DNA from: Candidatus Ruminococcus avistercoris
Lineage (GTDB): Bacteria > Bacillota > Clostridia > Lachnospirales > Lachnospiraceae
DNA length: 64,000 nt
Assembly (NCBI GenBank): GCA_019120315.1
Contig: DWVJ01000004.1
Location: 26,481-90,480, forward strand
Direction of reading: 5' to 3'
The stretch's first letter is position 1. Every line of letters starts with the position of its first letter. Shown piece by piece: positions 33,719 through 42,000 of the stretch. The notes beneath the pieces are model-generated. The model was not told the DNA's origin. It searched no databases and saw only the letters and a list, made by a program, of their open reading frames with translations. The position numbers and the translations under genes are program-made.

Positions 33719-34444
33719 ATGAACGTTCCAAACCATATTGCGATCATTCTGGACGGAAACGGCCGCTGGGCGAAAAAGAGAGGGATGCCCAGGGGATACG
33801 GCCACGTCAAAGGCTGTGAGAACCTGGAAACGATCTGTGAAGTGGCAAAGGATCTGGGCGTAAAGTATCTGACGGTATATGCCTTTTCCACGGAGAACTG
33901 GAAACGGTCCAAAGAAGAGGTGGACGGCCTGATGCGCCTGTTCCGCAGTTATCTGAAAAAGTGTCTGAAGATAGCAAAAAAAAATGATATGTGCGTGCGG
34001 GTGATCGGAGATTACTCGGCCTTTGATGCGGATATCCGTGAGAGCATCGAAAAACTGCAGGAGTTTTCCAAAGATTTCAAAACGCTGCATTTCCAGATTG
34101 CGCTCAACTACGGAAGCCGGGATGAGATCCTGCGGGCGGTCAACCGCCTGCTGCGGGATGAAAAGGACGGAAAGATCACCGGCAAGGTGACGGAGGAAAT
34201 GTTTTCTTCCTATCTGGATACGGCAGGTTTGCCGGATCCGGATCTGATGATCCGCACCAGCGGAGAACTGCGGCTGTCCAATTATCTTCTCTGGCAGATG
34301 GCTTACACGGAATTTTATTTTACTCCCGTACCCTGGCCGGATTTTGACCGGGAGGAATTGATCCGCGCCATCGAAAAATATAATGAAAGAGACAGACGAT
34401 ACGGCGGAGTGAAGGAGGGGGAGGCATGTTCAAAACAAGATTGA
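33719..34444 (+). CDS. uppS: Isoprenyl transferase (undecaprenyl diphosphate synthase)
   Basis: UppS builds undecaprenyl diphosphate, the lipid carrier for peptidoglycan and other wall polymers. The 241-residue cis-prenyltransferase has HIAIILDGNGRWAKKRG with the catalytic Asp, LTVYAFSTENWKRS, and LMIRTSGELRLSNYLLWQ near the C-terminus. The start at 33719 is placed where GAGAGGAG lies about 8 bp upstream. Earlier in-frame ATGs exist at 33701 and 33677. The last 19 bp overlap cdsA. Confidence 0.95.
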   Translation: MNVPNHIAIILDGNGRWAKKRGMPRGYGHVKGCENLETICEVAKDLGVKYLTVYAFSTENWKRSKEEVDGLMRLFRSYLKKCLKIAKKNDMCVRVIGDYSAFDADIRESIEKLQEFSKDFKTLHFQIALNYGSRDEILRAVNRLLRDEKDGKITGKVTEEMFSSYLDTAGLPDPDLMIRTSGELRLSNYLLWQMAYTEFYFTPVPWPDFDREELIRAIEKYNERDRRYGGVKEGEACSKQD

Positions 34445-35217
34445 TCAGCGGGATCGTCCTGGTGCTGGCGGCGCTGCTTGTGATTATCAGCGGCGGCCCG
34501 GTACTGTACGGAGCTTTGATGTGCGTTTCCGTCATCGGAGCGGGAGAGCTGATGCGGGCCATGAAGGTGCATGGATCCCGGTACGGTCTGCTGGAAGTTA
34601 CCAGCTTTCTGACGATCATCGTCTACTATACAGTGCTTTTCCTGGGGCGGGAAGATCTGCAGCTGGCGGTGCTGATCGGCGGTGTGATTCTCAACATGTT
34701 CGTCTATGTGTTTACCTATCCGCGCTACCATGCGGATCAGATCGCGGCGGCTTTCTTCTCCATCGTCTATGCGGGCGTGATGCTTTCCTTTATCTATCAG
34801 ACCAGAATGATGGAGGGCGGCGCCTTCCTGGTATGGCTGATTTTCCTGTGTTCCTGGGGGTGCGATACCTGCGCCTACTGCGTGGGGATGCTGATTGGAA
34901 AGCATAAGATGGCGCCGGTGCTCAGCCCGAAAAAGTCCGTGGAAGGAGCCGTAGGCGGCGTCGTGGGGGCGGTGCTTCTGGGCGCCGTCTACGGGGCGGC
35001 GGTAAAAGGTGAGATCCTGGAATACGGCGTGATCTGCGGAGCGGGGGCGCTGATCTCCATGGTGGGAGACCTGGCTGCCTCCGCCATCAAAAGAAACCAC
35101 GATATCAAAGATTACGGCACGCTGATACCAGGACACGGGGGAATCATGGACCGGTTTGACAGCGTGATTTTCACAGCGCCGGTCATTTACTATCTGGCAA
35201 GGCTGCTGCTGGGATGA
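34426..35217 (+). CDS. cdsA: Phosphatidate cytidylyltransferase
   Basis: CdsA makes CDP-diacylglycerol, the precursor of phosphatidylglycerol and related lipids, in the membrane. The 263-residue protein has several hydrophobic segments and the family signature at its end, visible as SAIKRNHDIKDYGTLIPGHG and GIMDRFDSVIF. SPKKSVEGAVGG precedes it. It overlaps uppS by 19 bp and is followed by dxr after 13 bp. Confidence 0.96.
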   Translation: MFKTRLISGIVLVLAALLVIISGGPVLYGALMCVSVIGAGELMRAMKVHGSRYGLLEVTSFLTIIVYYTVLFLGREDLQLAVLIGGVILNMFVYVFTYPRYHADQIAAAFFSIVYAGVMLSFIYQTRMMEGGAFLVWLIFLCSWGCDTCAYCVGMLIGKHKMAPVLSPKKSVEGAVGGVVGAVLLGAVYGAAVKGEILEYGVICGAGALISMVGDLAASAIKRNHDIKDYGTLIPGHGGIMDRFDSVIFTAPVIYYLARLLLG

Positions 35218-35230
35218 CGAGGATGATAGC

Positions 35231-36373
35231 ATGAGAAAGATTACGATTCTGGGGTCTACGGGCTCCATCGGCACACAGACATTGGATGTGGTGCGGGAAA
35301 ACAAAGATATCACGGTTGTGGGCATAAGCGCCGGGAAAAATATCCGGCTGCTGGAACAGCAGATCCGTGAATTTTCGCCCCGGCTGGCCGTGGTCTGGGA
35401 CGAGGAGGATGCCAGGGCGCTGCAGGAGACCGTCCGTGACCTTTCGGTAAAGGTGGCCTGGGGTATGGAGGGGCTGCTGGAACTGGCTTCTATGGAAGAG
35501 GCGGATCTGATGGTGACGGCCATCGTGGGAATGATCGGACTTCGGCCTACCATAGCTGCGATTCAGGCGGGAAAGGATATCGCCCTTGCCAATAAGGAGA
35601 CACTGGTGACGGCGGGGCATCTGATCATGCCCCTTGCCCGGGAGAAGGGAGTGTCCATCCTCCCGGTGGACAGCGAACACAGCGCCATCTTCCAGGCGCT
35701 GCACGGGGAAAAAAAGGCTCAGGTGAGGAAGCTTCTGATCACGGCTTCCGGAGGCCCTTTCCGGGGAAGGAGCAAAAAGGAGCTGGAGCAGGTGACGCCG
35801 GCGGACGCCCTGAAGCATCCCAACTGGGATATGGGACAAAAGATCACCATTGATTCTGCTACCCTGGTCAATAAAGGGCTGGAGGTCATGGAGGCCCGCT
35901 GGCTGTTCGACGTGGATCTGGATCAGATCCAGGTGGTGGTGCAGCCCCAGAGCGTGATTCATTCCATGGTGGAGTTCTGCGACGGAGCGGTGATGGCCCA
36001 GCTGGGTACGCCGGATATGCGGCTGCCCATCCAGTATGCACTTTACTATCCAGACCGGCGGCCCCTTCCCGGCGACCGGCTGGATTTCTGGAAGATGCAT
36101 GAACTGACCTTTGAACGGCCGGATACAGATACCTTCCGGGGACTGCTGCTGGCCATGGAGGCGGCCAGAGCAGGAGGAACCATGGCTACGGTATTCAACG
36201 CGGCTAATGAACGGGCCGTGGCAAAATTTCTGAAAGAGGAGATTCGTTTCCTGGATATTTACGAGATCATCGGCGAGACGATGGCGCGGCACCGGATCTG
36301 CCCGAATCCGGGACTGGATGAGATTCTGGAGACAGAACAGATGACATATGAATGGATAGAAGGCAGGTGGTAG
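35231..36373 (+). CDS. dxr: 1-deoxy-D-xylulose 5-phosphate reductoisomerase
   Basis: Dxr converts DXP to MEP with NADPH, the committed step of the MEP isoprenoid pathway. The 380-residue protein has the NADPH motif GSTGSIGTQTLDV, ALANKETLVTAG, the metal-binding VDSEHSAIF near residue 147, TASGGPFRG, and the substrate region NWDMGQKITIDSATLVNKG. Its place next to uppS links isoprenoid precursor and carrier-lipid synthesis. Confidence 0.97.
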   Translation: MRKITILGSTGSIGTQTLDVVRENKDITVVGISAGKNIRLLEQQIREFSPRLAVVWDEEDARALQETVRDLSVKVAWGMEGLLELASMEEADLMVTAIVGMIGLRPTIAAIQAGKDIALANKETLVTAGHLIMPLAREKGVSILPVDSEHSAIFQALHGEKKAQVRKLLITASGGPFRGRSKKELEQVTPADALKHPNWDMGQKITIDSATLVNKGLEVMEARWLFDVDLDQIQVVVQPQSVIHSMVEFCDGAVMAQLGTPDMRLPIQYALYYPDRRPLPGDRLDFWKMHELTFERPDTDTFRGLLLAMEAARAGGTMATVFNAANERAVAKFLKEEIRFLDIYEIIGETMARHRICPNPGLDEILETEQMTYEWIEGRW

Positions 36374-36374
36374 A

Positions 36375-37661
36375 TTGAAAATTATCATAGCGATACTGAT
36401 CTTTGGCGTACTGATTTTATTTCACGAGCTGGGTCATTTTCTTCTGGCTAAGAAAAACGGTATCATCGTGGATGAATTTTCCCTGGGTATGGGGCCGCGG
36501 CTGTGCAGCTTTGTAAAGGGCGGTACCCGCTATTCGCTGAAGCTGCTGCCCTTTGGCGGTTCCTGCATGATGCGGGGAGAGGATATGGATGACGAAGAAA
36601 AGGGCTCCTTTAACAGCGCGTCCGTCTGGGGAAGAATCAGCGTGGTGGCGGCCGGACCCATATTCAACCTGATCATGGCCTTTTTCTTTGCGCTGATTGT
36701 CATCGGCGTCATCGGTTACGATCCGGCTGCGGTGATTGGATTTCAGGAGGATTCCCCCGCGGCTGCGGCGGGACTGCAGGAGGGGGATGTGATCACCAGG
36801 ATCAACGGGGCACGGATTGATATCGGGCGGGATCTCTATAATTACGAAACCTTTGAGGAAATTAAGAACGAACCCGTATCCATAGAGTATAAAAGGGACG
36901 GCAAAGTACACAGCCTGACTTATGAACCCGCACACGAGACGAAATATATGCTGGGCTTTCATTATCTGGCGGATGATCAGCCGGCCCAGGTGACGGCCAT
37001 CGATCTGGAGTTGCCCTTTCACCGGGCGGGGATTCTGGCGGGAGACATCATCACCGAGGTGAACGGTACGTCGGTTTCCACCGGGGAAGAACTGGCAGCT
37101 TATTTTGCGGAACATCCTCTGGAAGGGGAAAGCGTATCTCTGGTCTATGAACGGGATGGAAAGGAAAAAAGCGTCGAAGTGACGCCGGTGGAACATACCA
37201 ACGTGGAACTGGGCTTTTATTACAATACGGGCCGGGTGAAAACCGATCTGCCCGGCGTGGTGAAATACAGTCTGATCGAGATGAAATACTGGGTAAAAAC
37301 CACCATCCAGTCTCTGGGCATGCTCTTTACGGGAAAGGTGACGGTGAATGATATGTCCGGGCCCGTGGGCGTGGTCACCATTATCGGAGACACCTATGAA
37401 TCCAGCAAAGAAGAGGGAAGTCTCATCACCTGGATGAGCATGTTCAATATGATGATCCTGCTGTCGGTCAATCTGGGGCTGATGAATCTGCTGCCTATCC
37501 CGGCGCTGGACGGAGGAAGGCTGGTATTTTTGCTGATCGAAGCCGTCCGCGGGAAGGCGGTCAACCGCAACGCAGAGGGGATGGTGCATTTTGTGGGCTT
37601 GATTTTACTGCTGGGTCTGATCATTTATGTGACGGTTCATGATATTGCCAGACTGTTTTAG
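36375..37661 (+). CDS. rseP: Site-2 intramembrane zinc metalloprotease RseP
   Basis: A 428-residue M50 protease that cuts transmembrane substrates such as anti-sigma factors or signal peptides. The first helix carries the zinc motif HELGH (residues 17-21). Two PDZ-like regions follow (about 115-190 and 205-280). The distal motif NLLPIPALDGGR near residue 371 gives the third zinc ligand Asp. The start is a TTG one base after the dxr stop, with an AGGTGG ribosome site. It ends the pyrH block. Confidence 0.95.
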   Translation: MKIIIAILIFGVLILFHELGHFLLAKKNGIIVDEFSLGMGPRLCSFVKGGTRYSLKLLPFGGSCMMRGEDMDDEEKGSFNSASVWGRISVVAAGPIFNLIMAFFFALIVIGVIGYDPAAVIGFQEDSPAAAAGLQEGDVITRINGARIDIGRDLYNYETFEEIKNEPVSIEYKRDGKVHSLTYEPAHETKYMLGFHYLADDQPAQVTAIDLELPFHRAGILAGDIITEVNGTSVSTGEELAAYFAEHPLEGESVSLVYERDGKEKSVEVTPVEHTNVELGFYYNTGRVKTDLPGVVKYSLIEMKYWVKTTIQSLGMLFTGKVTVNDMSGPVGVVTIIGDTYESSKEEGSLITWMSMFNMMILLSVNLGLMNLLPIPALDGGRLVFLLIEAVRGKAVNRNAEGMVHFVGLILLLGLIIYVTVHDIARLF

Positions 37662-37670
37662 AGAAAAAAC

Positions 37671-37699
37671 TTGTGATCTGGCAGAATCTGGAGTAAAAT
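37671..37699 (+). promoter_or_regulatory. Promoter of ddh
   Basis: TTGTGA at 37671-37676, 17-bp spacer, TAAAAT at 37694-37699, 41 bp before the ddh start. Confidence 0.7.
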
Positions 37700-37740
37700 A
37701 GTGCTGGCGAAAATGAAAAAGAAAGGAACGAAAGGGAAAG

Positions 37741-38727
37741 ATGAGCATTAGAATAGGAATTTTAGGATATGGAAATCTGGGCCGCGGCGTGGAATGCGCC
37801 ATCCGGCAGAATCCGGATATGGAGCTGGCGGCGGTCTTTACCAGAAGATCACCGGAGACGGTGGAGATCCTCACAGACGGCGTTCCAGTGGTAAAGGCGG
37901 ACGCAGCGAAAGAGTGGACAGATAAAATCGACGTGCTGATCATCTGCGGCGGAAGCGCCACTGACCTGCCCACACAGACACCGGAATATGCAAAGATGTT
38001 CAACGTCATTGACAGCTTTGACACCCACGCACGGATTCCGGAGCATTTTGCCAACGTGGACGCGGCGGCAAAGGCGGGAAATAAACTGGGCATCATCTCT
38101 CTTGGCTGGGATCCGGGTCTGTTTTCTTTAAACAGAATGTATGCCAATGCCGTTCTTCCGCAAGGAAACGATTATACATTCTGGGGCAAGGGCGTAAGCC
38201 AGGGCCATTCCGACGCCATCCGCCGGATTGCGGGCGTGAAGGATGCCAGACAGTATACCATTCCGGTGGAAAGCTCTCTGGAAGCGGTGAGAAACGGAGA
38301 AAACCCGCAGCTTACCACCAGGGAGAAACATACGAGAGAGTGTTTTGTGGTACTGGAAGAAGGGGCGGATGCGGCCAGAGTCGAAGAAGAGATCAAAACC
38401 ATGCCCAATTATTTTGACGAGTACGATACCACCGTTCACTTCATCAGTGAGGAAGAGCTGAAGAAGAATCACAGCGGCATTCCCCACGGAGGATTTGTGC
38501 TTCGTTCCGGAAAGACGGGATGGAACGAGGAGAACAGTCATCTGATCGAGTACCGGCTGAAACTGGATTCCAATCCGGAGTTCACTTCCTGCGTACTGGT
38601 TGCTTACGCAAGAGCAGCTTACCGGATGGCAAAAGAGGGGCAGACGGGAGCCAGAACCATTTTCGATATCCCGCCGGCTTATTTAAGCGCAAAAAGTTCC
38701 GAAGAGCTGAGAGCTCATCTGCTGTAA
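37741..38727 (+). CDS. ddh: meso-Diaminopimelate D-dehydrogenase
   Basis: Ddh makes meso-diaminopimelate in one step from tetrahydrodipicolinate, ammonia and NADPH, giving lysine and the peptidoglycan cross-link residue. The 328-residue protein has the dinucleotide motif GILGYGNLGRGVE, CGGSATDLPTQTP, SLGWDPGLFSLNRMYA and FWGKGVSQGHSDAIRRI, all typical of the family. It is a single gene with its own promoter and a terminator shared with the convergent remnant gene. Confidence 0.96.
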   Translation: MSIRIGILGYGNLGRGVECAIRQNPDMELAAVFTRRSPETVEILTDGVPVVKADAAKEWTDKIDVLIICGGSATDLPTQTPEYAKMFNVIDSFDTHARIPEHFANVDAAAKAGNKLGIISLGWDPGLFSLNRMYANAVLPQGNDYTFWGKGVSQGHSDAIRRIAGVKDARQYTIPVESSLEAVRNGENPQLTTREKHTRECFVVLEEGADAARVEEEIKTMPNYFDEYDTTVHFISEEELKKNHSGIPHGGFVLRSGKTGWNEENSHLIEYRLKLDSNPEFTSCVLVAYARAAYRMAKEGQTGARTIFDIPPAYLSAKSSEELRAHLL

Positions 38728-38755
38728 AAGGGAACGAAGCAGGGAAATTATACAG

Positions 38756-38785
38756 AAAAAAGACAGGCAAACCGCCTGTCTTTTT
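38756..38785. terminator. Bidirectional terminator after ddh
   Basis: A 12-bp stem AAAAAGACAGGC/GCCTGTCTTTTT with a 5-base loop, between convergent ddh and the truncated minus-strand gene. Confidence 0.87.
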
Positions 38786-39417
38786 CAGTTCAGTTCCGCG
38801 ATGCGGGAAACTGCCACGTATATTTCCTGTATCTTATACCAGGTGGGATAATCCACGATTCCGGTCTGGGGAAGACCGAAAACCTGCTGGAACACCTTTA
38901 CACTGTTCTGGGTCTTTTCTCCGTAAATCCCATCGGCAATAATAGAAGGAATCAGCGGATAGGACTGACTGATGGTATTCAGCTGTTCCTGGAGCTGGAG
39001 CACCTTGGGGCCGCTGGAACCGATGGTCAGATTATAGCCTGGCCAGGAGGCCGGAATACCGGAGATCTCTTCGGCGGTGTTGATGTACATGTCATTTCCG
39101 TAATAATAGCGAAGGATATCAATGGAAGAGTATCCCTGATCCCCCAGATACTTGGAACCCCACTGGCTCATGGCGTTGGGACACTGTACCCGCTGGCCGT
39201 CGCAGTACTGTGTGAGGATAGGCTGGCGGACATCGGGGCGGGAGAGATAGTCGGCAAAAATCTCATCCACAATCCGGCTGATATCCGTATAGATATTCCG
39301 GCCAGGAATCCATTTCTGATCATAGGCGGTGACGGAGGTGATGGTAAAGTCATAGCCACGGTTCCGGTACGCCGGAATCACCACATTTTCGGGGTTGAGG
39401 GATGAAGTCGTCCAGGT
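38785..39417 (-). pseudogene. 3' remnant of a SpoIID-like / peptidoglycan-binding protein gene, cut by recombinase insertion
   Basis: About 200 C-terminal residues remain. They comprise the end of a SpoIID/amidase-enhancer-like region (QCPNAMSQWGSKYLGDQGYS followed by IDILRYYYG), then a C-terminal PG_binding_1 domain (GPKVLQLQEQLN, ADGIYGEKTQNSVKVFQQVF). The frame is open from 39417 after an in-frame TAA, and no ribosome site or credible start exists. The first usable GTG (39384) lies in the middle of conserved sequence (ENVVIPAYRNRGYD). The upstream half is replaced by the serine recombinase gene, whose stop lies inside this remnant. The N-terminal half is not found in the window. Confidence 0.8.
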
Positions 39418-41041
39418 TTATTTTGAATCGGATAACGACCTCATCCTTTTTTACGTTAATGCGCTCTATCAGCTTGTTTACAAGGACTCTCTTTGTCGTC
39501 ACATCAGCATTCAGAAACACATCCTGCCATGTGGGAATCTCACTGCGCAGTTCTTTCCAATCATCGAGTGATATGGAATCTTCTTGTGATTCCGATTCTT
39601 TTTCTGTAATAATGTCCCTCTGATGATGTGCAGCCTCCTTTTGCTCATTGATGACGGACATGAGTTCTTCCAGCGATAGAGGATATTCACCAGTGATAGC
39701 GTCTGGGATTTTACTCTCCATTATTTTGATTTTTTCCTGAAGTTTTTTCAGAGACTGCTTTTCTTTGTTTAATTCCGTTTGTTTGCGTTTCTTTTCCAGA
39801 TTGCGATTGTTTTCAATCTCATCGAAGATATCATCATTTTCCTGGAGTTTACCAATGTATTCTGCAAGAGCCTGAAATACAATCGGCTCGATGATATCGG
39901 CTCTTATCTGTTTTGTCTTGTTGTGCGGTACGCCCGCCAATGCATTCTGACATCGGTATACCGCAATTTTACTTGCTCGCTTTTCGCCGGTATCTTTAAT
40001 GGTCCAGTAATTGTATTTGCTGCCGTTGGTCATTTTTCTGCCGCAGTATCCGCAATGAAGGACATCTATCAGAGCAAGCATGCCGTCATTTTTTCGTATG
40101 ATGTTGCCGTCTTTATGTTCGAGAGTTTTTATGTATTTGTCACTGCGGCGTCTCCTTCTGTCCTGTGTGAGATTCCAGGTATCTTCGTCAATAATGGTAA
40201 TATCTGGATTTGCCTTTGATGCAATAATCCATTCATCATTGCCTAGTCTATGATACTGACCATTGATTCGTTCTCTGCGTTTGTATGCGGTATATCCGGC
40301 GTATACGGGGTTGGTCAGAATACTGGTGATTGTTCCACTTTTCCAGACATCATTTGGAGCCATGTTTTTGTATTGCTCATGCTGATTCAGGATTTTCGCA
40401 ATTTTTGAAGATCCATATTCCTTGCAAAGGGAGAGGGTGTAAATATAACGAACCACTTCCGCTTCTTCCTGGACAATGACCAGATGGTGCAATGCTCTTC
40501 CGTGTTTGCTGATTTCTCCTGACAGTTCCAGGTGGTATCCGTAGGGCGCTTTTCCGCCCATGAACTTTCCATTTTGGACAAGTTTCTGAGCAGTATCTTT
40601 GACACGCATCCCGGTATCAGCACTTTGCTTCTGGGCGTTGCCGTAGCGTAGGGCAAGCATCATCTGCCCCATCATGTCATCGGCTTCCGGGGAAATACAC
40701 CCATCTTTGACGGTGTAGATATCTACGCCATATTGTTTTAAGGTCATGACGTATGCGCCGATTTCCCACATTCGCCTGCCGATACGGTCATCCTTGTAGG
40801 CTACAAGAATATCATATTCGCCTGCTTGGGCATCATGAAGGGCTTCCTGCAGCACATCTCTGTCTGAGACGGAGTTTTTGTAGCCGCTGTTGCTGCCTTC
40901 AAAATATTCTTTTGTATCTAATTTCCAGTTTTCGTGTTTCGCAACATATTCTTGTACAATCTGTCTCTGGACACTCAGGTCGCCGTCGGCGTCAAGCTGT
41001 TGATTAGAGCTGACACGGAGCAAAATCCTAACTCTTTTCAT
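39350..41041 (-). CDS. Large serine recombinase
   Basis: A 563-residue serine site-specific recombinase. The resolvase domain has the catalytic Ser in RILLRVSSNQQ (residue 11 or 12), YKDDRIGRRMWEIGAYV, and a long first half to about 150. A recombinase domain follows (about 165-280, with GKAPYGYHLEL and NPVYAGYTAYKRRERING), then a zinc-ribbon (CGYCGRKM) and a coiled coil (about 400-470). The last 13 or so residues are read from the interrupted host gene, so the native C-terminus ended near FIPQP. It is AT-richer by eye than the flanking housekeeping genes. AAAGGAT precedes the ATG; a 56-aa ORF ends 2 bp upstream. Confidence 0.93.
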   Translation of the reverse strand: MKRVRILLRVSSNQQLDADGDLSVQRQIVQEYVAKHENWKLDTKEYFEGSNSGYKNSVSDRDVLQEALHDAQAGEYDILVAYKDDRIGRRMWEIGAYVMTLKQYGVDIYTVKDGCISPEADDMMGQMMLALRYGNAQKQSADTGMRVKDTAQKLVQNGKFMGGKAPYGYHLELSGEISKHGRALHHLVIVQEEAEVVRYIYTLSLCKEYGSSKIAKILNQHEQYKNMAPNDVWKSGTITSILTNPVYAGYTAYKRRERINGQYHRLGNDEWIIASKANPDITIIDEDTWNLTQDRRRRRSDKYIKTLEHKDGNIIRKNDGMLALIDVLHCGYCGRKMTNGSKYNYWTIKDTGEKRASKIAVYRCQNALAGVPHNKTKQIRADIIEPIVFQALAEYIGKLQENDDIFDEIENNRNLEKKRKQTELNKEKQSLKKLQEKIKIMESKIPDAITGEYPLSLEELMSVINEQKEAAHHQRDIITEKESESQEDSISLDDWKELRSEIPTWQDVFLNADVTTKRVLVNKLIERINVKKDEVVIRFKINLDDFIPQPRKCGDSGVPEPWL

Positions 41042-41042
41042 A

Positions 41043-41213
41043 TCATAGATCCTTTCCGCGTATAGCGTGCAACTGCTCGGAAAGCTCCGCTGACAGAATG
41101 CTCTTTATGTCTCGTATGAGTGATACAGTGTCAGTTTCCGCTTTAGGAAATTGCAGGATAAGCGTCACGCCGTTTTTCCTGTATGTGATACTATCGTAGT
41201 GGATATCGTCCAT
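41043..41213 (-). CDS. Small protein upstream of the recombinase, unknown function
   Basis: A 56-residue ORF starting at ATG 41213 (MDDIHYDSITYRKNGVTL) and ending 2 bp before the recombinase start. It shows an alternating beta-like N-terminal half and a helical C-terminal half (VSLIRDIKSILSAELSEQL). The ribosome site is weak (AGGCAGG). Its tight spacing suggests coupling with the recombinase, possibly as a control or accessory protein. I do not recognise a family. Confidence 0.5.
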   Translation of the reverse strand: MDDIHYDSITYRKNGVTLILQFPKAETDTVSLIRDIKSILSAELSEQLHAIRGKDL

Positions 41214-41251
41214 GAGTGCGCCTGCCTGTATACAAAATATCACTACAAGGG

Positions 41252-41291
41252 TATGCTGTAGGGTTTTGTCCTATGCTATAAGATTTTGTCG
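41252..41291. repeat. Imperfect 20-bp tandem repeat upstream of the recombinase unit
   Basis: Copies at 41252-41271 and 41272-41291 share the pattern TATGCTRTARGRTTTTGTCS. They lie 39 bp upstream of the small ORF start on the minus strand and could be a recombinase or repressor site. Confidence 0.5.
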
Positions 41292-41322
41292 GCGGAAGAT
41301 AGTGCGGGCCCTTTGCACACAG

Positions 41323-41356
41323 AAAAACCGCCGCACAGGTTTCCCCATACGGCGGC
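41323..41356 (-). terminator. Terminator after the DinJ/YafQ operon
   Basis: On the minus strand, CCGCCG/CGGCGG (41355-41350 with 41333-41328) followed by T5. It separates the toxin-antitoxin transcript from the recombinase unit. Confidence 0.65.
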
Positions 41357-41363
41357 AGACGGT

Positions 41364-41654
41364 TTATTTGCCGAACAAGTCGCTGTGCGACCCGGTGCGG
41401 GCCAGTGTCAGCACCAGCACATCATCCTTGATACGGTAAATGAGCAGCCAGTCTGGGAGAATGTGACATTCCCGATGGCCCGCCCAATCTCCGGACAAAT
41501 CGTGATCGCGGTTTTTATCCGGCAGCGGTTCACCCATCGACAGCAACGCCACAACCTGCTCCAGCAATTCGATTTTCAGGCCGCGCTTGATTGCCCGCTT
41601 GTAGTCCTTTTTGAAAGCTGTCGTGTACTTGACGGTGTACTTTGTTTTCCTCAT
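41364..41654 (-). CDS. YafQ-family mRNA interferase toxin
   Basis: A 96-residue RelE/ParE-superfamily toxin of the YafQ branch, which cuts mRNA on the ribosome. Typical features are the basic N-terminal half (TTAFKKDYKRAIKRG), DHDLSGDWAGHRECHILPDW, LLIYRI and the C-terminal THSDLFGK-like TGSHSDLFGK with the functional His. Its ATG overlaps the antitoxin stop by 4 bp. Confidence 0.93.
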   Translation of the reverse strand: MRKTKYTVKYTTAFKKDYKRAIKRGLKIELLEQVVALLSMGEPLPDKNRDHDLSGDWAGHRECHILPDWLLIYRIKDDVLVLTLARTGSHSDLFGK

Positions 41655-41929
41655 TTTTTCAAGTCGGCAAACAACTCGTCAAGGTCATTGTAGCCCTTTA
41701 CAGACGGGTCTTTTGCAATCCTTTCCGCTTCCAGCATGGCAGCAATCGTTTCTTTGTTGGGCTGTTCCAGCTTCACTTCAAAGGGAATGCCGCCTTCACG
41801 AAGCGACTGGCGCACGAAAATATTAAACGCCGTAGTCAGGTTCATGCCCAACTCATTGAAAAGAGCGTCGGCCTGTGCTTTCAAATCCGCGTCCATGCGG
41901 ATACTGATATTTGTGGTATTTCCAGCCAT
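41651..41929 (-). CDS. DinJ/RelB-family antitoxin
   Basis: A 92-residue antitoxin. The N-terminal ribbon-helix-helix (NISIRMDADLKAQADALFNE, then LGMNLTTAFNIFVRQSLREGG) binds DNA. The C-terminal part wraps and neutralises the toxin. It precedes the toxin with a 4-bp overlap, the usual order. A good promoter with 10-bp direct repeats lies upstream, fitting autoregulation. Confidence 0.93.
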   Translation of the reverse strand: MAGNTTNISIRMDADLKAQADALFNELGMNLTTAFNIFVRQSLREGGIPFEVKLEQPNKETIAAMLEAERIAKDPSVKGYNDLDELFADLKK

Positions 41930-41958
41930 ATCATCAACCCCTTTCTGCTGGTACTTTT

Positions 41959-41987
41959 AGTATATGTCATTTGCACGAAGAAAACAA
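41959..41987 (-). promoter_or_regulatory. Promoter of the DinJ/YafQ operon with direct repeats
   Basis: On the minus strand: TTGTTT (41987-41982), 17-bp spacer, TATACT (41964-41959). The plus-strand sequence TTTGCACGAA occurs twice, at 41970-41979 in the spacer and at 41991-42000 just upstream of the -35, 21 bp apart. They are candidate antitoxin operators. Confidence 0.65.
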
Positions 41988-42000
41988 TACTTTGCACGAA

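Larger units (their letters stand above)
39385..42000. mobile_element. Probable integrated mobile module: serine recombinase plus DinJ/YafQ
   Basis: The left edge is supported by the split gene: the recombinase reading frame runs into host coding sequence in another frame near 39385-39405. The right edge is not defined, since the matching host half is absent. The module holds the recombinase, a small coupled ORF and a toxin-antitoxin pair. The nuclease-like gene and repeat array further right may or may not belong to it. No attL/attR pair could be recognised. Confidence 0.45.
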
